Positions 56,806 to 64,000 of a stretch of 64,000 bases of DNA are shown one piece after another. The position numbers and the translations under genes are program-made. The DNA lies in the NCBI RefSeq assembly GCF_914767665.1, contig NC_059507.1, forward strand, positions 34,095,270 through 34,159,269. The letters are read 5' to 3'. How positions within the stretch are numbered: the first letter of the stretch is position 1; the number at the start of each line of letters is the position of its first letter. The notes beneath the pieces are model-generated. The model was given only the letters and a program-made list of their open reading frames with translations, was not told where the DNA came from and did not search any database. This DNA is from Harmonia axyridis (Eukaryota; Arthropoda; Insecta; Coleoptera; Coccinellidae).

Positions 56806-58013
56806 GGGTAAATGCACTGGTTAGCCGACCGGCCCTGGTTCTCGACCATTCCGTGATTTGAGATAAAATAATAATAAAAATATATCATATAGTGCAAAAT
56901 ATTTTCGCGGTACGTGTTCTCGACCATTCTACGCTTCCAAGATAGTTTGCATAGTAGTGGTATAGGTCAAAGTTTTCGCGCTAAAAATTAGTTTATAATT
57001 GTCTATCATTGAAAAGGGTTCTTTCTCGTCCTCTCTTAGAAAAGTGCTTTGTGATATATGACCAGAAAATAGTAATTATTTCTTATTTTAAATGAATTAT
57101 GTGTGTATATTTTGTTCCATATCAACTATAAGATATATTTTCGAGTGTATTTCAATCAAAAAGCAAATAAATGTATATTTTTCTGTTCAATATTCGGCGG
57201 TCGCGAACTGGTATTGGAAAATTTGTATCTTTTATTTCTCGACCAAAGTGGTCGAGAACCAATATGTTGCTTCATTGTTTATTTCAACTGATATAATTCT
57301 GTTGAATCATTTTCGTTTTTTTTCGATACCTTGATTCATTTATATATCTACTTTCTGAATATTAGTTTGCGACTACCGAATTAACGTTGAAACACTTATT
57401 TTTACCCTTTATTTATTCGCGGTCGAGAACCAATTTGATTGTACTTAATTCTCGACCACTGGTGGTCGGTGTTTTATATTTTATTTACTCATTAGTTTCT
57501 AAATAGATATTAAGAGCAAAATAACCAAATAATGTTGTATGAGTTGCTATTCTGAAATATTTATAGAAAGTGTAAACTTTTGCAAAATATTTTTTTTTTA
57601 CGTTCCGAGTGTTTCTTACTTGATTACCTCATCTGAAATCCACCTGAGTGATAGGTAGTGATGTCGATGGTACGGTGGAAAAGTAAGAACTAATCAGTCA
57701 TCTCGCTCTAAAGTTTTTTATAAAATTTTTAAGTGGAGCGGCCACTACTATTAGTGGTCGAAAACTAACACAAAAATGGTCGAGAACTCTGCGGCGTGGT
57801 CGAGAACAGAAGGTTATTGAGATTTTCTATATCTTTTCACATTTCAAAGGTTAAATGCGGAAAGAACGCTTAAAATTATATGACAAATCATTTAAAACTC
57901 GACAAAGAATGGATGAACACCAACACCATTAAAATTTGATAAGTTTATGTGTGAAAAAATCGTGCTCGAAATCGATGTTTCTGTTAACTGATCGAGAACC
58001 AGTGCATTTACCC
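56806..58013. mobile_element. 1208-bp TIR element with repeated GGTCGAGAAC motif
   Basis: Inverted ends GGGTAAATGCACTGGTT / ...AACCAGTGCATTTACCC, flanked by TA (56804-56805, 58014-58015). About ten copies of GGTCGAGAAC or a one-to-two-base variant occur in either orientation: 56838, 56916, 57199, 57236, 57250, 57421, 57448, 57756, 57779, 57798 and 57990. No transposase frame recognised. TA duplication suggests mobilisation by a Tc1/mariner-like enzyme; the motifs could be protein-binding sites. Confidence 0.75.
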
Positions 58014-58068
58014 TATATGTACAAGTCAAAGACTCACCCTGTATAAAAAAAAATTCTTCCGGACTCAC

Positions 58069-58128
58069 CTCGACTCCAACACCCGAAACTTTCCTATGAT
58101 AGACCGTCGTCCGTCGTCCCGACCTCAT
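58069..58128 (-). CDS. Candidate first coding exon (20 codons), unknown gene
   Basis: Minus-strand ATG at 58128 gives MRSGRRTTVYHRKVSGVGVE, exactly 20 codons before a strong GAG/GTGAGTCC donor. It is preceded by a CpG-rich 5' region, unusual for this window. The downstream intron would contain the 1208-bp element. No family can be assigned from 20 residues and no second exon was found. Confidence 0.35.
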
Positions 58129-58420
58129 AAAACGGTTGAAAAAAACTGGGGGGAGACTCGTCTCTAGTAACGGGACACTTCAACGGGGCATCGCGGCACC
58201 GCCACTGACTGAGAGGGGGTTGAAAGGCGACCGAGTCACAACGACACCGCGTTTATATTAAATTGCCGATTCGACACCGCGCCACCGTTGAGTTGAGAAG
58301 ATCGGCGAGCCGGAATTTATGAAGGAGTCGCGCATACGCCATCAAGCGCTCGTCGGACGTCGAGAAGCGCGGACAGCGAAAGTCGAATCTGCGTCCGACC
58401 AGTGGTAATCGCCGTTTTTA
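58129..58420 (-). promoter_or_regulatory. CpG-rich candidate promoter/5'UTR
   Basis: Strongly CpG-rich compared with the AT-rich surroundings (for example CGTCGGACGTCGAGAAGCGC near 58350). A TATAAA on the minus strand at 58252-58257 lies 124 bases before the candidate start codon. Consistent with a promoter for the exon at 58069-58128. Confidence 0.35.
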
Positions 58421-58577
58421 CGGGTAACGGTAAGGGTAATTGGGAATTAGGGGGTGTTGGATTAGTATAAAAGAGTCTTCTATTGAGAAGAAAGATGTGG
58501 GAATTGTTATTCATACAACAAGATATAAAGCTACTGTTTTTACGGTTTTATGAACCTTTACATTCGAGTTGTATAGA

Positions 58578-59437
58578 TAATGGGCTAGTTTAGTGATGTT
58601 GATAATACTATATTTGACACGATAGAATTAAAATATAGAGCAAAACTGATAAATCAGTGAAAACATTTTGAAAATCCATCAATAAATGACTGAGAAATAG
58701 ATTATTTAAATTTACGTATTTTAGCGCGGAACGTCTTTGGTCTCCGACTCGTCTGTGACGTCACGCCACTTGCCTGTGATCGCTACACCATAAATAACGT
58801 TTAAATACTTAGCCGCGCCAAGGCTCTCGCGCCGTTTGTAGTTGTACAGTGTAATTTTAACTCGAGTTTTGTTTTTATGTCACCATAATGGAAGAAGGCT
58901 TCGTGAAAGGACAAAGTTATTTTTACTCAATAACTTATTTCAAACCATTTTACACCTTAGTATTTGTATTATCAGAAATAGACAGCTAGTACTGATAGGT
59001 ACTTACATCAAAATGATCTTCACACACATATGAAGTAGTTTTAGGTCCAATTAAGTCACGCCTCATTAATTTGCACCACTTCTTCCTTTGATTCATGTCA
59101 TTTGGTACAGAAAAAAACAATTTATTGGGGTTTTTAATTGTCGTGCTTGCACACAAAGGCACAATACAATATTTGTAGGATTTTTTTTTATTTCAGCCAT
59201 CGTGTAACGAACAAAACACGACACGAATGGCACAAGTGATTGTACACCAATGAATTCGTAAGCACTCTGCGAATACCAGTCGCCTCGTGTAAGTGGCGTG
59301 ACGTCACACACTAGACTATGAAATTATTCTTCCAAGCGCAACTTCAAAGTCCCATAACTTTTTCATTTCCACATTTTTGTTTCATTTCACTTAAATTTTT
59401 AGAATTAATCAACAAAAAAATGAAAACTAGTCCATTG
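58578..59437. mobile_element. THAP-type transposon copy 4 (860 bp)
   Basis: Left AATGGGCTAGTTTAG, right AAACTAGTCCATTG. CRE-like TGACGTCA at 58756-58763 and 59299-59306. Same interior deletion as copies 2 and 3 and a further deletion near 59368. The THAP frame is broken by the T-rich insertion. Confidence 0.8.
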
Positions 59438-59956
59438 TCCCAAAAACATTGGTTTTCATATAGCTCGCTCGCATATTCAGATGTTGCAGCCAAGATATCC
59501 AGTCGAATTATGCCGAATAGCGATTCATATGTCAGTCTCGATGCACACGAGCGATCGTTTCGCGGCGTGCACGCTGCGATATTGCAGCTAGCACGTCGTT
59601 CAGAAAATTGAGTCTCGATTCACACAGACAATTTTTTTCCCGCTACGAATCTTCAGTAATTCCTCTCCTCCAAGTATCGATGCATCCTGCTAGATATCGG
59701 TCTTGTGAACCACCCAATTCATTCACGTGTAGATACTGCTTAACCGCGCTGACGAGATTTTCACGCTAAAATGCGAGATTTTTTTTGCTAAAATGGATGT
59801 GATTAAACTGATGAAAATTGTTAGTTTCAATTGAAAATTAATCAAACAATCCTTCTATTTGATGATTGCAAAGACTAAGATATCGAGATATGTAAGAAAA
59901 AAATTTAATGGTATAAGCCTGTTCTTTTGGCGCGTGCCATTAGTTTACTATGTGAG
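59438..59956. other. Single-copy stretch
   Basis: 59450-59620 is CpG-enriched (CACACGAGCGATCGTTTCGC). No gene recognised. Confidence 0.3.
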
Positions 59957-60093
59957 GTTATAAGTGAAATTAGAGGGATGTGGTTTTCGGCCTGTTTCTC
60001 AAAAAACAAAGAACTTCGGAAAATGCATCTTTTGTTTCTCGAAAAAGTAGCACATGGTTGCGAAAACCGCAGCCCTCTAGTTGTACTTATAAC
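59957..60093. repeat. 137-bp hairpin element
   Basis: Imperfect arms GTTATAAGTGAAATTAGAGG...GGTTTTCG and complement up to 60093. Its ORFs on both strands are mirror images. Followed by ACACCCTGTACAG, another repeat end. Confidence 0.65.
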
Positions 60094-60359
60094 GGAGATA
60101 CCTGCAACCATAATGAAAAATGTACACCCTGTACAGTGTCGTAGAAATATTAGTTAAAATGAACTATTTCAGTGTTGATTATAAAGATGGACACATTGTC
60201 TATTTTGTATTCTTCTTTATCGTAGGCACTAACCATTTTCGATTCGTTTTCTCTGCTGGTCCTATAGCTGCGCTGATGAGATTTAATAGGTTGAAACGCG
60301 TCTGGATTTGTAGATAGAATATAAAATTGTGTCTTGACATTATATACTATATTAAACTC

Positions 60360-60660
60360 GTAAGCGCTCCTCCCACCGAAAATCGAACGATTTTGGACCG
60401 ATTTTGCGGTCGAGTGTTCTCGGCTCTGGGAGAGATACGAGAAAAACTAAAAGTACGGGAAGAAAGAGAAAATGTCGAATTAACTCCCGCGGATATTCCC
60501 GTTTCCCGATTTTTCGGGATTACCTGGGAATGAACGGATGAAGTTTGGGAAATTTCCCGACGAATTTCCAGATTCACGTCGACGTGAACGACCAATAGGA
60601 AAATACTACGATGTCCTTGGTTAGCAACGGGCCTAGCAACGTCCGCGGCAATAGACGTTT
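60360..60660. promoter_or_regulatory. CpG-rich island with CCAAT and duplicated TAGCAACG
   Basis: CpG-rich block with CCAATAGG (60592) and GGTTAGCAACGGGCCTAGCA ACG (about 60621-60643), resembling RFX half-sites arranged as a direct repeat. ORFs run on both strands (plus 60327-60533, minus 60347-60595) but neither has a recognised family. Could be a promoter or first exon; direction undetermined. Confidence 0.3.
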
Positions 60661-61421
60661 CTAGAATATTTCTAATTGTCGATCGAACCAGAAATAATGA
60701 TCAATTCAGTTAATTATATCGATTCAATTACAGAAATTCCATATTTGACTAAAATATCGATACTAAATATGCCCCGATGGATGCTTTTCGAATTTTAGAA
60801 GCTGCAATAAGTCAATACTTGGACAGAAGACGACAAATGTCAAAATTTATTCATGCCGTGATTTCTTTCCATAATTATGATATAAATACGAAACGTCAGA
60901 TGATATTCGACTAGAAACATTGAAATTTGGACGAATTCAGAGGGAAAATTCAAGAAACGATGATTCAGATTCGATTCAGATCCGTTTTTCGAGGTATATT
61001 TGATGATATTTTCAAACAGAATCATTTTGTGGCAGTCGAATACATTGGTTTGCTGAAGCTTCTATAGGAGTCATTTTGGTTATTTGAAGTGTTTTCAACG
61101 AGATATTCAAGCAAATAATGAACGGAAATGGTAGGAAACGTCCTTTTCTGATGGTATTTTTGCATTTTGTTGAGATTTTCATGGAAATTGGTGAAATCTT
61201 ATAGCATTCCGTTTCATGTAAGTTGTCAAGGAGAGACTTGAATTTTTCATATAGGACTGATAAATCGGTAGGTACAGATATAAATATTCGATTTCCTTCA
61301 TATCTAACGGTTTTTTAGACGAAAATCATGAAAATTATTCATATTTATAGAATCTCTGAAACCTGTGATTTTGATGATTCCCTATAAGTAGCACAAATGC
61401 ACCAAATTACGTAATGCCATT
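60661..61421. other. Gene-free AT-rich stretch
   Basis: Nothing recognised. Confidence 0.4.
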
Positions 61422-61422
61422 G

Positions 61423-61502
61423 TGGCCGGGTGGTTAAGGATGCGGTCGAATGATATGAAGCCTCTATGGGCTGCAAGTTCAAATCTCGCTGCTGGTTGAA
61501 AT
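61423..61502 (+). tRNA. tRNA-like sequence, Ser/Leu type (possibly a pseudogene)
   Basis: Box A (TGGCCGGGTGGTTAAGG) and box B (AGTTCAAATCTC) are present. The acceptor arms GCCATTG/TGCTGGT pair at 6 of 7 positions counting G-U, and the T-stem at 4 of 5. An AGCC/GGCT stem fits the long variable arm of Ser or Leu tRNAs. The anticodon stem is not clear, so no anticodon is assigned; a SINE head or decayed tRNA is likely. Confidence 0.35.
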
Positions 61503-61632
61503 TTTTTTCTTATTTTTTCGCCACTTATTAATTTTTATATTATTTGGCAGTGAATACTTTGTAATAGTGAAATGGATCAAATGAAGTCAATGATGATTTT
61601 AAAATAATAGGGATTCCCACATTCCCATTTCA

Positions 61633-62555
61633 TACAGGGGGTACAATTTTCAAGCGTCAATTATTTATACATTTCTGGAAAATCGAGACCTTATAAATCT
61701 GAAAATTGGAATTAGAGCTTCAGGTTAGTTTTCTTTTGCATAATTTGCGAAGATATACGTGCGATGAATATTTTTTATACAGAGTGCACAATTTCCGAGT
61801 TCCAATTGGACGACTCTGAATAACTGAAACCTGTTGAAATCTGATTGTTGAGATCTTAGATCCAGGTTATTTTTTTTACATAATTCTTGGAGGTATACAC
61901 TGAGTGGTTGACGATTTCATACAGGGTGTATTATTTTTGAGTGGCAATCAGACATTTATGCAAAATTGTAACCTATTGAAACATCGGATTATCAGCTTAA
62001 GGTTATTCTTCTTTTGCATAATTTGTGAGAAAATATATAATAATTGATTTAAAATTATATAGGGTGTATAAAATTGGGATACCAATTTGATATTTTTGGA
62101 AAAATAGGCAACCTGAAATCTATAAATTTGGATAACAGCTTTAGGTTAGTCTTCTTTCTTTTACATAATTCGCGAAAATAAGTATGAATGGAGTTAATAC
62201 AGTGTGTACAATTTAGCATGTCCCAATTAGACATTCCTGAAGAATTCATTCCGCATGGAATTCGAAAATTGGTTTCATAGCATTTGCTTTTTCTGCCATC
62301 TTGAAGGTATTCGATTAACGAGTCGGGCATGTCCATTGGTGTTTTTGGTTCCTTTTTTGTGTTTCAACAATAACTTCATATACAGGATGTTTCATGTCGA
62401 CTTGATCAAAATTATTCCTCAAATTACATACAGACTGTGCGTTGCTAACGCGTATTTATGGAATTACTGAAACCTTTGAGTCTCGCTGTATATTAGTCCG
62501 ATATCGATAATACAGGAGGTATGCAGTATTTGAATGAATTTTATATAGGGTGTAC
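61633..62555. repeat. Degenerate tandem array, about 140-bp units
   Basis: Units each begin with a TACAGGGTGTAC-like motif at 61633, 61778, 61920, 62058, 62198, 62381 and 62545. The first ones share CAATTxGACATTTxTGG and AGGTTATTCTTCTTTTGCAT downstream. Spacing is 145, 142, 138, 140, 183 and 164. Highly diverged, hence old. Confidence 0.7.
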
Positions 62556-62722
62556 ATCTAGATCTGTGGCCAATGCAGATCTATGGACAAAGAGGATCTA
62601 TGGGCTATGTAGATCTACCTACAAGGTGTATCTACGGGCAAAGCGGATCTGTGGGCAACATTGATCTACCTACAAGGTTGATCTATGGGCTACATTGATC
62701 TACCTACAAGGTAGATCTACGG
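62556..62722. repeat. Minisatellite of GATCTACCTACAAGGT-type units
   Basis: Alternating GATCTATGGGC and GATCTACCTACAAGGT blocks, about 33-50 bp per unit, at least three full units. Continuous with the array on its left. Confidence 0.85.
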
Positions 62723-62789
62723 CGCGTACTAGTATTTTATTAAAGAAGTTTGAACGTTTTTGTTAGTTTCTAAACTCAAGGCCTTTGGC

Positions 62790-62975
62790 CAACGGCCGTT
62801 TCGAGGTGAAAAACTAAAATGATGAACCAATAAAATCCGTAAATTTCCCATAGTTGAGGCGTATTGATAAGTGAATATACTACTAACGACTACTTGTGAT
62901 CATTTCCATAGTAACATTCTTGGACGTTCGCCAAAAAATAAAAGTGAAGCTCAGTGAAATGTTATGAAGGTTTGC
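62790..62975. repeat. Dispersed repeat, copy 2
   Basis: Inverted relative of 38015-38195 (shared CATAGTAACATTCTTGGACG and CCAAAAAATAAAAGT). Immediately precedes the mariner relic. A GGCCTTTGGCCAACGGCC palindrome lies at 62781. Confidence 0.55.
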
Positions 62976-62989
62976 TGAGTCTACTTGAT

Positions 62990-63369
62990 GAAGCATTGAA
63001 AGACAAACGGCCATGACAATGCTCGACCCCGTGTTGCAAAAGTGGTCAAGACATACTTGGAAACGTTGAAATGGGAAGTCCTACCCCACCCGCCGTATTC
63101 TTCAGACGTTGCTCCCTCGGACTATCACTTATTTCGATCAATGGCAAACGGCCTGGCCGACCAGCACTTCCAGTCTTATGAAGAAGTGAAAAATTGGTTC
63201 GATTCGTGGATCGCTTCAAAAGATGATCAGTTTTTTCAACGCTACAGGAAAGATGGGAGAAAGTAGTGGGCAGCGATGGACAATGCTTTGAATCATTAAT
63301 GTATTACCAGTTTTTCACACTAAAACATCGAATTTGGCAAAAAACTGCGGAAGCAAAGTTGTACGCCTA
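62990..63369 (+). mobile_element. Mariner (DD34D) copy 3, 3' fragment
   Basis: Plus-strand C-terminal transposase: VKTYLETLKWEVLPHPPYSS then DVAPSDYHLFRSMANGLADQ (third catalytic Asp intact) and SYEEVKNWFDSWIASKDDQF, frameshifted near 63240. Terminal repeat GTTGTACGCCTA ends at 63369. 5'-truncated just after a DNARPR-like trace at about 63018. Confidence 0.85.
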
Positions 63370-63371
63370 TT

Positions 63372-63969
63372 CAGGGTGTTTCATTGGGAAACGGAAATAC
63401 TTTACACAGGTGCATAGGTGGCACCAAGGCGGTTCTGGAGATACTCCATTTATTGGGTCTTACTGTCTTCGTAGTCGAGATACAGTGTGTTTTATGTATT
63501 TCGCCTGTTTCTTTCTGAGGAACCACCCGGTATATTTTCTTCATATTTGGTAAATATGTTCCTAATTGAGAGCCCAAACGTGTCATTCACTAACTTCCTT
63601 GAAAATCCAGATCCGGGTTAACAAAAAATTATGAATCGTTTGAATCCTCGAAACAACACCCTGTACATCGGAATTTTGAAAATATGTGTTGATATTCGGA
63701 AACACCACTGAAAACTAAACTGAGACGTGTACTTCAAATTTTCGCGCAGACAGTTTTACTGCAGAAATTTTCAAAGTAAAAGTGAAGTTTTCAAGAACTT
63801 GGATATCTGAAAGTGGTTTGAAGTGACTTTCAACAATGAATTATCAAAAATATTGAATCCATAATTATTTCAAGATTACTTTGTAATTCATTTCAACATT
63901 ATCTCCAGAACCGCCTTGGTGCCACCTATGCGCCTGTGAAGTATTTCCGTTTCCCAACGAAACACCCTG
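63372..63969. mobile_element. 598-bp MITE with about 72-bp terminal inverted repeats
   Basis: CAGGGTGTTTCATTGGGAAA CGG...GGCACCAAGGCGGTTCTGGA and its complement at 63898-63969, differing at only a few positions. The unique interior has no recognised coding sequence. It starts two bases after the mariner end, so it probably inserted at or next to that terminus. Confidence 0.85.
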
Positions 63970-64000
63970 TATGTATACAATTGAGGGATACCACAAAAAC

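Noticed and set aside
58204..58212. TCAGTCAGT as initiator for the minus-strand promoter
   Set aside because: It lies about 47 bases from the TATAAA, too far for a standard TATA-initiator pair.
61633..62722. CRISPR-like array
   Set aside because: Units are degenerate tandem repeats in a eukaryotic context without distinct repeat/spacer organisation or cas genes.

Overview
The window is AT-rich arthropod nuclear DNA, most likely from an insect and perhaps a beetle (the order is inferred, not shown). The evidence is spliced genes with GT-AG introns and AATAAA signals, insect-type Tc1, mariner and DD41D elements, R1/Jockey-like LINE tails, and two exons of an insect-type GABA/glycine receptor. 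Host coding sequence is sparse, and mobile DNA makes up much of the sequence.

Layout. At the left edge two minus-strand exons (3536-3710 and 499-566) join in frame to encode the start of the ligand-binding domain of a Cys-loop chloride-channel subunit; the gene runs off the left edge. The best complete gene is on the plus strand. Exons 12735-13054, 14294-14523 and 18622-18728 join in frame into a 218-residue protein with a linker-histone-like H15 winged helix, basic and RS-rich tracts and a C-terminal Cys/His cluster. Its second intron (4.1 kb) holds a foldback Tc1 element and a candidate minus-strand terminal exon (15150-15395). A weaker candidate first exon with a CpG-rich upstream region lies at 58069-58500 (minus). 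A few short ORFs remain unassigned.

Mobile DNA. (1) Seven copies of one Tc1-like (DD34E) family; only 27017-28494 keeps the catalytic domain. Four carry a snap-back structure whose loop is found in both orientations, and one (50156-51274) is a palindrome with two 5' ends. (2) Four copies of a THAP-domain element with inverted ends and a CRE-like TGACGTCA site near each end. (3) Three DD41D 'rosa'-type copies, two of which visibly share an internal deletion. (4) Three mariner (DD34D) remnants. (5) Two solo LTRs of one family. (6) Three LINE 3' fragments, one with an 11-bp target duplication and its empty site preserved in a nearby duplicate. (7) Several palindromic or TIR elements, including a 1208-bp element studded with the 10-mer GGTCGAGAAC. 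(8) A ~140-bp degenerate tandem array running into a minisatellite (61633-62722).

No CRISPR array, operon, rRNA gene or convincing functional tRNA was seen. Boundaries come from reading the sequence by eye and may be off by a few bases in truncated copies.
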